Source: Dimorphilus gyrociliatus
Lineage: Eukaryota > Annelida > Polychaeta > Dinophilidae
Reading direction: 5' to 3'
Length of the DNA: 64,000 nt
Assembly (NCBI GenBank): GCA_904063045.1
Contig: CAJFCJ010000005.1
Coordinates: 651,167 to 715,166 of the forward strand
Position numbers and translations under genes: made by a program. Shown one piece after another: positions 12,435-25,300 of the stretch. The stretch's first letter is position 1. Every line of letters begins with the position of its first letter. The notes under the pieces are model-generated. The model had not been told where the DNA came from. It saw nothing but the letters and a program-made list of their open reading frames with translations, and ran no database searches.

Positions 12435-13197
12435 TCATACTGTATCCCTTGCCGCGAGTTGATTCAAGACAAAACGTCTTCCATTGTGTCCTCCATATCG
12501 TCGAATAGTCAAGTTTTTTTTGACAAAATGTTGGCCGTTCCTGCAATAGTGGAATGATACTTTCCATTGCGGTAAGTGACAATATTTTTTTTCTTTTTCT
12601 TGATCCTGCCTCTACACATCCCTCTCCCCGCCCGCCTCGCAAATGTTTAAATGCCCTATTGCCGTTCAATGATATACATATATATATATATATATATACA
12701 GTATATATATAACCAGTCATTTGACAATGATTGGTGATATGATCAGTTTAAAAATCAATCTCATCCATGCAATCTTTATAAGAGTTGTGCCTCTTAAAGC
12801 CGCTAGATCAAATGTGTTTATTCATATATAGAATATAGTTTTCAATGACAAACATTTTTACCTGAAGCGTGTGTTTGATCGTGAAACAGGGAGAATGTGA
12901 AAAAAATTACTCTTAATTGTGGAATTCTCATCCGTACAACACTGGTTTTTTTTGCAGATATTTCGTAAAAAGGTTTACCGTAGGTTTTACAATAATTTTT
13001 AGTTTCGTCTTGAACAGAATCGCTCGCTGACAATATACCAATATTTCTTTTGGATCGATACTGTTCAGACATTTAAAATGTATGTAAATTATTCTTTCGT
13101 GAGCTAATAGTTACCGATTTCACACCAAATGTGATTAATTGCAAAGCAATAATTTTCGACGAACAACCGAATCCGATAATTAAAACAGTATTGCCGT
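12435..13197 (-). CDS. Probable short multi-exon gene, family not identified
   Basis: Three minus-strand blocks look coding and have splice sites. Block A, about 13115-13197, reads NTVLIIGFGCSSKIIALQLI then TFGVKS and ends at a GTAACT donor: a hydrophobic beta strand plus a glycine-rich turn, as in Rossmann or E1-like (ThiF) folds, or a degenerate P-loop. Block B, about 12945-13060, follows an acceptor (GAACAG) in phase 0 and contains TKNYCKTYGKPFYEISAK. Block C, 12435-12605, follows an acceptor (GGCAG) and codes 57 residues to a stop, including WKVSFHYCRNGQHF and TIRRYGGHNGRRFVLNQL. The donor of block B is not clear. I do not recognise the whole; the parts give mixed hints and could also be a decayed gene. 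Confidence 0.3.
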
Positions 13198-13550
13198 CTA
13201 CCGAAGGTAGACAGACAACGAAAGAGAAACGTTCTGGGTTGGCTGGAAGGAGAAATTGATTATTTAAGACACTGTCAGATAATTAGCGAAGATCCTACGT
13301 ACACTGCTTGAAATCAATTGCGTATTGAGAATCGTGACTGTAGAAAATCCTTTAGGGGAATTGTGTGGAAAGTTTGAAAAGTCGATAGGTTAGATATTTA
13401 AAAATGACCAGTGTAAATGACTACAAATATCAAATATTTTATGCACGATTTCTCATTTGGAATTTTTTGCTCCTCGAAATACGTATATACTAAGGTTCGC
13501 ATGGCGGCGGACGTAAGCCCTTAAGTCGTACTTGTCAGCCCTTCCGATCA

Positions 13551-13718
<168 letters not shown>

Positions 13719-16082
13719 CTACGTAATATTCCTAAAGCTACCAATATTGATAATATCTGCTTGACGCTCGAAGCGTCTAATCTCGATATTGTGATTGATT
13801 TGTTTAAAAGCAGAAAGAAACGATAATCCATTTGGCCCAGCGTCTATTACAACAATCTGTTTCCTGGTAATTTTCTATCGAAATTTTCACGACAGTTTGC
13901 AAAACGTAAACATATCGTACGTATGAATTGTAAGCCGGTTCCGCCATCTATTGGTTAAGCGCTACAATAGTTGTACTGGTAGATTAAGACGATACTACAT
14001 TGTTGACTAGGTAGTTGTATCCTCTACTGCAAAGACTAATGAGTTATAGAACTTAATGCAATTTATTTTCACCAAAGAAAATTTTAGTCTCAAAAAATTA
14101 AGGATCAATTTGAATTCATCACGAATAAATTCTAATCAGATTTCCAATAGTCTTTATTCTTTGGCACGGAGCTTTCCTTAATGACACTTAACGAAAGCTT
14201 CTCTCTCCTCCTTCAACTTCTTATATGTCTTTTTTATTTTCAGAAATCAATTCAATACACTTAATAAAACGTCTAGCTTAATCAGGGTACGACCATAATT
14301 CGATAATTGATGGAAGTTTCTCTTTTATTGAGAACTGCCCAAACTGAAAAAACAAATTTTAACCTTATCGAATGGTTTCCTATTTGCGCTATGAAAGGTT
14401 TATATTGAAAGTGTAGACTACTGCCCACACTATCATCTATCGATTATATTGTAATAAAGAAGGCATAAATTTTATGAATTTGTTCGATTAATTTCGTCTT
14501 CTTTATCTATTTATCAGAGAATGAATCGATACTGTCTTTTGAACAGTATAATATAGCGTCTAATTGATATGCTTTTATTTTAAAGGAAATGTATAGGTTA
14601 AAATTATACGATATGTCCTCTTATTGTATAATTTATTATGATAGATATGAACCGAACTAACCCAACTGTAATTGTGCTATTCTGTTAATTCTTCTATTTG
14701 TTATAAGTGAAACATTGAGTATTCTAAAAGTTTGCCTTTTATTTCGGTTTTTGTTTTCAAACTGATTAAAAGTTGATGGAAGAAAGGATCGGAATAATTT
14801 GGAATTAATTACGCTTCGGAATAAGATTTGGTTAATGGGGAATACCAAAGACTCTCTATCTAGTTTCAGGCCTACAAATCAATGCCGATTTAAGACTGGC
14901 TACGATCACTTTAAGTGACGCCACTTACAAAAATATAGATGCAACGACTGATAAATTACGGCAAAGTGAATTAATTTTCAGTCATTTTACAACTTAATTA
15001 ATTTAGATTGGATATACATTGAGTAAACAATTTAACTATTTGTTCGTTTTTCTTATTTTCCTTTCTTTTCTTTGTCACGAATGTCATTAACTTTGAGGAA
15101 ACTTAATTTAGATTAGAAGAAAACTATATAACAGTAAATATTCATTTGTTTCTATGAGAAAAAGTCGATCCTCATTGTAGTTTCCCTCTTTCTCTCTTGA
15201 TTTGTCTTTCTCTTAATTAACTAGGTTGACTATCTAATAATCTCGGTAAACAAACAAAATACAGCCTCAGGACATGCTGCAAAAGTAATTGCGTACATTT
15301 AATCCAACCGTCGCCCAAAGCCCATTCATTTCTTCTTACTCTCCTACTTCCTCTTGCTCTCTGTCCTCTCCCTCATCCTCCTCTCTCGGTCACTCTATCT
15401 CTCTCCGTCTCTCTCTGTCTCTATCTTCCTCTCTCTTAGTTCCACTTCCTCTCTCTTCAATTTGTCTCTTTTTTCCCCTCAACTCATAAACGCACAGTTT
15501 GCTTATTTACCAATATTTCAACTCTTTATTCTTAATGGACGGTAGATGGCGCTTTTTGAAAGAATTTCATTTGATGACAATGCGCATCTGGTTTGAAAAA
15601 ATTAGGTTAATCAGATCACACTAGAAAAACTTAGAACGCGTTTTTTAGGCCTATAAGTTGGAATGAAATCAAATCGGACTTGCCCTTTTTTTTGCTAAGA
15701 AAAAAATCGATTAAAGGACGCGCTTGCAAGAATTGCACTTCCATTATCCTTCTCTTTGATGAGAGAACATACACTAGACGGTTGGCGAGAAAGTGGAAGG
15801 AGCTAGGAGTTGGTGGAATATCTCTATGATTTCTCTCACTATTTCTTTTTTTATCGTGCTCCTGTCAGAAAGATGATTAATTTTTTTAATCGTACAATCT
15901 ATTCATATTTGTATTTGAAAAGTTCCAGCTAATGCCAGTCTATAGCCAATGAAAAACCATTTTTGTAATTTAACATGGTAGAAAGCGTCTAAATATAGTA
16001 GAGAGCGTTTCTTTAAATTGACCCCTGTTTTATTATAGAATCTAAAAGCATTGAAAGTAAAGAGATTGAGCGAGTAAAGTGG

Positions 16083-16109
16083 AAGAGAGATAGAGAGAGA
16101 GAGAGAGAG

Positions 16110-16171
<62 letters not shown>
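16083..16171. repeat. Compound (GA)n-(GT)n microsatellite
   Basis: A GA run passes directly into a GT run of more than 50 bases. It produces spurious Ser/Leu and His/Thr ORFs on the minus strand. Confidence 0.97.
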
Positions 16172-16178
<7 letters not shown>

Positions 16179-16548
16179 AAGAAGAAAAAAGAACGGAGAG
16201 ACAAAGACAAAGCTAAGAGAGAGAGATAGAGAGAGGGGTGGTGAATGAGAGTAGGAGGGAATAAGATCAAGGGCAGGCAAAAAGTAAATCTAAAAACAGA
16301 GTAGAAAAGTATGGAGTGGATAAAAGGAGAAAATGAAATTAAATATAATAGATAGTTTGATTTGAAGAATGGATCTTTAACCAAACTAAAATTGTTACCA
16401 TTATTGATGAAAATAGAGTTCTTGCTCCTTCTTTTCCAGCATCGACAATCGATGAGAATGAGGTAAAAAAAAACCGGATTTAGGAAAAGTTTTCAGAGTT
16501 GATCTTAACACTCCCCAATTGATGTAATCGAACGTATCCTTTTAAATG

Positions 16549-16568
16549 TGATAGATAGATAGATAGAG
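16549..16568. repeat. (GATA)n short tandem repeat
   Basis: About five GATA units next to a purine-rich stretch. Confidence 0.85.
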
Positions 16569-17817
16569 AGAAAAATTTTAGAGACGCGAGTGCAAAAAAC
16601 AATTTTTTAAATATAAAGAAATTGCGAGCGAAAGACAGGAAAAGAATGAAACAGAAAGACAGAGAGAGAAACCGACATTTCGCTGTTTGTCATATTTTTC
16701 TTCTAATTAATGATCGACAAAAAAAATTACGTGTTCTATTTAAATGAAATAATAATAAGAGAAGAACCCTAGGAAAAAAGAAAAACAGAACTTTTCTTTT
16801 TTTAATAGGAGACGTATAGATGTAAATAATCACCTTTCACCAACAAAATTAGATGATAGTATATATTTTCATTATAAACTCTACACAGGCAATATTCGTA
16901 GGTGTTTAATTAGTTTTAGCACTGTTAGTGGACACGCACTAGTTGGGAATAGGAGGAAACGTCTCATTGAACTAATAAAGAAAGTTGATAGAGAAAGTGG
17001 ATGGAAATTACTGGCAAGGGAAAGGAACTGTTCTAATAGGATGAGAGATAAGGCACCTATTCGCCTTTTAATGTATTTTTCAGCAAAAAAAAAATTCGGC
17101 AAAGAATTCGGGAATAGGAATTATGGTGACAAAGGAGGAGGAGAACTGCTCATCTTACCCTAGTTGACAAACAGCAAAGATAAACAAAACGTGTTTGCAT
17201 CCAGCAATGACTTATTGTAAACGTTTGACATTCTTTTCATCACTTGACGTAAAGGTTAAGTGCGCCTTCTTTTACACCCATTGTAGATGCAGAAAAGGTG
17301 GAAAGGAGGAGTAGGAGAGGGCGAGCAAGGAGAAATTGCTCTATAGGATAATCGATTCGACTATCATTTGAACATTCCCAGATTCGATCGGTCGGGCTTT
17401 GAACAAACATTTGCAGTTTATTGAGTGGCCTTACTCAACGCTAGTTTTTGCGGCATAGATTTTACGCCAAAACTGCAAAATATATAGTTGAAATTTGCTC
17501 TTTGACGCATTGATTTTTCCACTTATATGCTCTGAGGATGTGACGTAAATGAGCAAATTAGACTGCCCTGTTTGCACAATCTTTATACACTATTCATTCA
17601 GACTATAAAAGTTCTATATTCGATGTTGTTCAACTGCAACAATTTAACGTCAATGAGAAATAGAAGAAAATAATAACTACATACAGAGTAAAGAAAGGCT
17701 CCAGTTTGTTTTTATTTCAATACAGGAAGGTCATGTATTGTCCCCTTATTTCAGTTAAAGAAAGGCGTTACTTGGCTATAGTGTTAATAAATGGTCTATT
17801 CTTAGATCATCGAATAG

Positions 17818-17870
17818 ATATATATATATATATATATATACAGTATATATACAGTATATATATATATACT
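17818..17870. repeat. TA tract with CAGTATATA/TACTGTA palindromes
   Basis: A (TA)n run is broken by ACAGTATATATACAGTATATA and ends in ATATACTGTA. The tract can pair with itself. Confidence 0.85.
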
Positions 17871-20065
17871 GTAGATAGCCTGTTTTTTTTCTACAGGCAA
17901 TCGAATTTAATGTTAAACAGGAATATTTAGCTGACATTTTTATCTCAGTTAAACACCCAATACTTATTTTCTACGGTTCTACTCGCCCAATTTTGCTCCT
18001 AACAAATGCTCTCCTCCTCTCTATAGAAAATGGTGTTTACTTTGAAAAAGAGCCCTTGATTTAATAATTTTTTTTCTGACAATCTATAATAAATCATCTT
18101 ACCGTACAAATGTAATTTTCTTTCTTACCGGGAATTGAAATCAGTTAACCGAAATTTGAAACGAAATTTAGAGCAGCTACTTATTACACTATATTACATT
18201 GGGGAATAATTATTGGACCTTTTCAAGGTTTTTTTTTAGCTCGTTTCACACAATTCATTAAGTGATATCACAAACAGCATTGCGTAATACCTCTTAGTAA
18301 GGAAATCTATTTTTCTTAAGTTGATTATCCACCGGCAATTCATTTATATGTTTCGATATTATTTGATGTTGGTGGCGGTACAATATGTGTAGTATTTTGC
18401 CGTGTTTGTATAATTGAATGGACGATTCTATTGGCGAGGATTTAGTCTTTTAGGTGTATATCAATTTCAGTTAGTTTTCTTTTCATTCAAGATGATATGC
18501 AAATGATTTCCGGATGTAATCAAGAAAGGGTATAAATTATACATTAATATCCGGATGATAGGTGATCGATTCCTCAACCCGTTAGATGGCCTCTTAAGCG
18601 AGTCAATAAACAACAACTTTTCAATAACAAGTAAATAGACAAAACAACAACAACAACCACAATAATAATAATAACAATGGGAAAGCAAACAAACAGATAG
18701 AAACATGATTCAAAATTGAAAATGAAACAACACTAAAGTCTATTCTTCTCTAGTCTTTGTTCTTTGCTTTAGCTTTTTTAGTTTTTCTCTTGAACGAGCA
18801 GCGGCCACCTGGTGGAAAAAGGGATTTAAAAAAGGAATAGTTTGCGTCATAGCAATGACGTCTAGTTACTATTCTGATATTGAATATATCAGTTGAGTTG
18901 ACTATGGTTGAGATAAATAAAGGGAAGAGGGGAAAAAGTGGGAAAATTCCTTTCTTGGAGAAAGTATCTTTTAATAATAGTACTCTTCTATTATACTAGG
19001 GGCGGTGACGACCACCCACTCACGCTTTTTGCTTTCATATCACTGTAGTTTGTTTTTGTGCTGAAGCCGCGAACGTGATAGATAATAACTGTTGGAATTG
19101 TAGAAAATTGCGAGAATTGATTTGTATTATTATTGAATGTTAATTGATCAATTATTAAGAAATAGGGCGAAAAAAAATTATATTTAAATAGGTGATACGG
19201 ATTAAAAACCACTTATAAATTAAAATTAATTAAAGCGATTCGTAGAGTCGATGTCTTGACGAGCTTGAGTTTGCATGATATAAATCTTCTTTTTTTTATC
19301 ATTGACAAAAAGGGTATAAAGATGAAAAAGCTGAAAAAAAGTTGATAGAGGTAATACGATGAAGAAAGATGCGTTAATAAATTAATTTCTACGTTACTTC
19401 TATCGTGTTTAACAACCTTCACCTGCTTTTTGCAAAATTCTTTCAATCATTCATTTGGTTTTTTTGATAAGAAAGTAAAAGGCAGCGGAAGGAAGAATAT
19501 GATTTACAGTTTTTAAACTTGCACGCACAAATTCCAGATATACTGTATATCTATTTTTTTATTCTTCTATTTTTCTATAGCGTTCTTTCGTCTTCTCATT
19601 GCCTATTCACTCATTTGCATTGTCTTTTCTACGCCTATCAAGTAATTATTCGGTATCTGTCAATCTCACTAGAAATCGATACAAGACAAAGACCATCATC
19701 TACTATTCGAATAGGCTAGACTGACTATATAGACCGGGCTTTTTTTTTGTCTGTGACATACGCTAATTCGAAAAAATATATACTGTTCTATCACGAAACG
19801 TTAAACAGACGTCTAATCCGCAGAAAAAAAATATACAGCCAATAAGAAGAGACGGCGCTATTTTGCAGTACAACTGGCGCCGTTTTTTTTCCCAGGTAGT
19901 CAGTTAAACAGCGGCGAACTTGCGGCATACTTTAAACTTTTTCCTTTTTTAGGTGAGTAATAAACCGAATTGTTTGTTATCGTTAAACGTAGTTTTTTCA
20001 CGATTATTTAAGTGCGATTAAATACTAGCGGTTTGGTTGGTTGACGAGTAAACGATATATTAATA

Positions 20066-20149
20066 TTATATATATATATATATATATAAATTTATATGGA
20101 AATATTAATAGATTATATATATATATACAGTATATATATATATATATAA
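20066..20149. repeat. Paired (TA)n tracts with ACAGTATATA core
   Basis: Two TA runs about 30 bases apart; the second carries the same TATACAGTATATA interruption seen at several other sites in the window. Confidence 0.85.
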
Positions 20150-22322
20150 GCAATGCGGCTTTTAAAGTGAAGAAAGTAAATATTGTTGAGAGTAAAGTAA
20201 AGTTTGTAACTAAAACCAGGGAAACCAATTTTAATCCGTCTAAAAATCGATAGGTTGTCAAACTTTTTAGATGCATCTATAACAAACAAGTAGACGGTGT
20301 CTAATCTAGTCGCATCAAGTGACATTAAGTATGCTTTTTCTGTTGAGTTTGTCTTAAGCTACACCCGTTGCGAGATTGTTCATTGATAATTACAGGGCGG
20401 GCCAAATGTCTCTATCTCCATCTCACTCGTCAACACTTCCTCGTTCCTCCTTTCCCCCTATTTCTATTCCCCCTTCTCTCTCTTCTATTTTTTATCTATT
20501 TGTTTTTTTTTGTCAAACCATCGCTGTTCGTGCTGAAATGTCTTTTGAGAAAAACCGCTGGGCTTCCTCATAGCCTAAGGCCGACAGCTTATTTTCGTCT
20601 TAAATGAATTCTTTTATGAGTGTAAATCATAATTCTGTAAAAAATCCCACTATTACGGTGGTATGCTCGGCACCGCACTGACGTCTTTGTAAAACATATT
20701 GAAGGGAGGACTTTCACGTAAGACGAGAAACTTCAATCAGCACAATGGCATGAGAAACTTCGATCAGCTCCGAAGAGACATTGATTTATCATGGTTCGAT
20801 CTAATTCATATGCAGGTGTTGTCAGTTAATTTTCACCAATTTGCATCTTTTGTGAATTCCTTTTCATTAAGCCGCCCACCTCATTTATTTTAAATGAAAC
20901 AAAGCTATATACTTTCGCCGCTTTCTGTTGGTCGCATTAAGCATTTAATTAATTTCCATTTGGTTTCCAAGAACTACCAACTTTTTCAACCAATCGAAAT
21001 CGATTTGTTTTTCTCTTTCCTATCATTGATTTGTCAGCTCCGTCTATTCATTTCTCGCCCCTTGACAAACATTTAACATAGCGGATCGAAGAATGATTCT
21101 CCTCTTCTGGAGAATTTTTTCCTTTCCCCCAATTACGTAATTATAGGTATTGATTTAGGTCCCTCTCCCCTTTCCCCCTCCCTTACAGTCTATCAACTAT
21201 CTATTACTATTAATCGTACGGTATATAGAAACCGATTTATTGATTTTTTTTCAACTCTTTAAAAAAAAAAACCTTCCTAAATGTTAGAGCACAATCTATT
21301 GTTTATTAAAATAAGAAACGTTAAATAACGAACGATGTGAGATAGATACACTTCGGATCGAGTAGTTGTTATTTCGAATATGGGATGGGAGGGGGAAAAA
21401 ACTCGTAAAAATATCCGATTTTGAGACGAGAAGTAAATGAATGAATGTTTTCCCTTAAAAAATCAGAAAGTAGACTAAGAACAGAAATGAAAAGAACGAG
21501 AAAGAGAAGGAGAAGAAAAGAATAAGAGGAGAAAGGAAGAGAGAATGAAAGAAGTTTTAAGAGAAATACTTATCACATTATATAGAAGAGAAAATTTCAT
21601 CTGGCGAAATATAATCTTAAATTTATTAATTATTGATTATCGATTATTATTATAAGTATTATAACTCTTATTGAGTTTGTAAAGTACCATTGAAAGACGT
21701 AAACAAACTGAATGAATTGCAAACAAAAAAAACTATCAAGTGAAATCATCGAAACCCCGTGTAAAGAATGGAAAGATGAAAAAATTTACACAACCTGCTA
21801 TTAGATCGATAAAGTCGTCATATGTGAGAAAAATTTGATAGACATTTCAACAAAAAGACAGCCAGAAGCATCTGTTGGACAAACAATATGGGATTGATCT
21901 GCAAACTAATAGGCCTATTTTTGTATAGGGCGTATATCGAACGCCAATCCAGCTCTCGAGCGTCCTTATAGACGCCTGAGAGAACGTCGTGACTTAAAAA
22001 GCTTGAAAGAAACACGACTAGAAGCAAGTCGATCCCGTAAAAAGCTAATGATAGACGTGACGTAGCAGGTAGGTTTGGGCGAGTTTGTAATTAATTCTAG
22101 GGGGGTTTTTTCTCGCTAAATCTCTTCTTTAAATAAAAAGAAGAAAAAAAGAACGACTTGAAATTCAATCGCTTATCTGTAATATGTTGGGTGAGAGCCG
22201 CAATTAAAGTTTGCTTAAAGTAAATAAGTTGTGTTTAAATAAAGGTAAATAGCGCTATTCCATGCATTCTAATCACACTTCTGCTCTTCTGTTGTAGACG
22301 AACGACAAGAGGCGAAACAACG

Positions 22323-25300
22323 ATGCTAACCCTGCAAATTATCTTTCTCAGCATAGTCGGATTGGTACTACCATCGAAGTAAAAACTTACATTTCATATT
22401 ATCGCTCTTTCTCAAGGCGTCCGTCTTTAATAATGAAACGAAGCGGGCAGAGTCGTTACTGTTACTTTTCTTTTTCTCTACTCTCTTTAGGCTAAAGTCG
22501 AATGCCAGCGATCTTCATAAGATTGTCAGTAAATTGTTTGCGGAAAAGTACGATGGAGAAATTCGGCCAAATGTTGAGAATGATCAGCCAGTCAAGTGCT
22601 ATTTGAATTTCAGGATAAATTCAATGTCAGCTTTAAGAGAAGTGTCGATGGTAAGTGGGCTGTTTATTACTGATAAAAGCGCTATGACAAACAAAATCGA
22701 TCTAAATTGATTATCGCTGCTTTTTCCACGCCCTAGTCCTTTTCTCGTTCAGAATTAGATACCCATTTCGCGGTTTTGGTGTGGAAATATTCGAGAAACC
22801 AATCAGAATTTTGACGCCAAAAGTAAAAACGTATTCGAGATTGTGTCTATCACTCGGCAACTCGCTTTTAGTGGTGAATGATCGCGTCACGTGACTTTCG
22901 ATACCCTATTAGTTCTTACAAGCGTTTCCTTGTACCCATTCGTACGTTTGACACAAACTACATGATCAAGTCGACTGATGGAATTTTTAAACGGCAATAA
23001 TTAACGTTTCTGTATATTTGATTGTCGCTCAGCCTATTGACATTTTTTGTTTCAGAGCATAACAGTTCTGAATAGAGTAAATATTGAATTTTCATAAATC
23101 TACACTCCTCCCTTCCCTTACGCGCTCGCTCGCTCCCTCGCTCTCTCTCTTACCGTCTTTATAAAGATAAATAGTAGAGAGGTACGATAGCGTCTCTTCC
23201 TTTTGCTTTCATCTTCTTTTTGAGAAAGAAAGAAAAAAAATAAGTTCCGCTTACGAAATTAATCATAAGAGTCCCTCTTTCTGTATTTTGAAAAAGAGAT
23301 GAAAATAAAGACGAATTCTTTTTCGGAGAGAATCAATATTCTACTTTTCTCTTTCCTTAAGTACCGTTGCCATCTTCCCAGCGTTGTACGGTTAAGAAAG
23401 GATAGGAGATTGAGAAGGCAATTAGGCGTCCTTTAGCTGTGTTTCAATTTTAATGATTTTCTTATTGTGTCGTTAAAGAATTGAAAACTAAAAGGATAGA
23501 TGACTTTCGATTTCTCAAATATTCGGTACAGTTTAAAAACAAGGAGACAAAATAAGATAATAGAAAACAAGACAAAGCAAGAAACAAATATGAGACGAGA
23601 ATAAAATCATAAAATTCCTATTCGCTTTATTATTTTCTTTTTATTTATTTTTTTTTGACTGACTGACTAACTGTCTGTTTTATTCTCTCCTGTTTTAGCT
23701 GTTGTCATAGTTATAATTATTAACTTCACAGGGATTTCACTAAACAGTATCTTTGGGAAAAGGAGGCGTCTGTGTCTCTTTATCGGTTAGCTTCGTCTAC
23801 GTCTCCTTAGAGACGCCTTTGAGCGTTAGTCGTACGCTAAGCGAGCTTGTTAATAGGCTCTTATTCTATTTACCTGATTGTTTTTAGCCAATGTCTAGTC
23901 ACACTAAACGTTTGGAGGGAAATACTTCAATTATTAAATTTAGGCCTATTTGAATTGAATTTCTATGTTGGGCCATTAAAAATTTTCCAGCTGAGACAAA
24001 CGGAAGAGTATGCAAACATAGTCTACTTACCTAAATAAAGATTATTTTTTTCCTACCTATTTTCTGGTTAATGTCAAGAGGCTATAGTTATCGGAAAATT
24101 GTCACGTTCTACAGCCGTCTAATTAAGCGTATTATATATATATACGTTTAGGTATTTGCTTATAAGCAAAACATACACACGTCACTCGTTGGACATGATT
24201 TGCTCTAACTTATCACTTTTCATATATTGGTGAAAGAATACGAATAATAGACACAAGACAACAGCGGTAATAAGGGTTTTATTAACCGTTATAAATAAGT
24301 AAATGCATTCCTAAAGCGTCTAGAGCGACGTTTGCGAAGGCCGTGAGGTAACACCTTATCAATAAACTATTCTTAGAATTTTCTTTGAAGACGAAAAATA
24401 GCGTTCGTTTTTCTATCTGCAATACGCGATTATAATTAGCAAACTGGAAAACAAGTAGCGTTCTTTTTAAAGAGGGAATAATCGGAGACAAATAGACGCG
24501 GGAAATATGTAAGCTGCGTTTCGTGTTATTGGGCGGGATTTTGGCAAAAAATCGTAATAGAATACATGTTATTCCAGTTATTGGGCGGAATTAGCCCGGA
24601 TTTGCGAGCAAGCGGCGGTGACGCCTTCGCTTCGATTCTATTCAATTGTGATAAATTTAAGCGTTTGGAGAGCCATAAAAAAATAGACGTTCTGCCAAAA
24701 TGTCGAAAAATAGTAAATCTAATTTTAGCTGAAACATTAGAAATAATCGCATCAGAAATCCTCAGACTGCCTAACAAAAACGTCGCAAACCGCTTTTTTT
24801 GCCTCGTTCAATGGAGGAGGGCGTCTATTTCGGTTTTAAGGTGAAGATGACAATTTTTATTAAATTAACCATACTTTCCGATCATCGGAGACACCTTCCG
24901 GTTGATAAAATAGGGAATTATTTTATATAGTAGACGCCTACTTAATTCACCATTAAAATCCGACGCAGTCGACTATGAAATTAAGTTTTATATAAATATT
25001 GTCTAGGAGTCGTATTCCGGCCCAATAGGCCTATTCATGTTTTACTATTGCGCCTATTTTCTTTTTTTTTTTCCAGCGTCTCTGTTTGTTGTTGGTTTAT
25101 TGAAAAATAGTTTGGCGTGTCGCCCGATTGCTTGTTTAATTAGTGTAGGTTTGAAGTTTCCTAGCCGCTAATCCATCTGATTATCGACTGAAAGACGAGA
25201 AGATGTCCATAAAACTGAAAAAAAAAAAAAAAACTATAAGCATCCTTTGGTGTTTTTATCAGAAAAGACAAAAATAAGAAAGCAGGTGACTCCTTTTCTG

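Noticed and set aside
12561-12578. Plus-strand donor-like GCGGTAAGTG
   Set aside because: All three plus-strand frames upstream are closed within a few dozen bases, so no exon ends here.
12418-12720. 100-codon minus-strand ORF with an ATG
   Set aside because: It runs through a TA tract in the wrong frame; the coding-like frame of this stretch is the shorter one ending at 12435.
13501-13512. Possible plus-strand first exon (MAAD followed by GTAAGC)
   Set aside because: It has a good start context and donor, but I found no matching downstream exon on the plus strand.
15903-16384. Minus-strand ORFs over 120 codons rich in Ser-Leu and His-Thr
   Set aside because: They are translations of the (GA)n-(GT)n microsatellite.
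24566-24844. ORF of 92 codons in channel intron 2
   Set aside because: No conserved motif, an equally long ORF on the other strand, no splice support.
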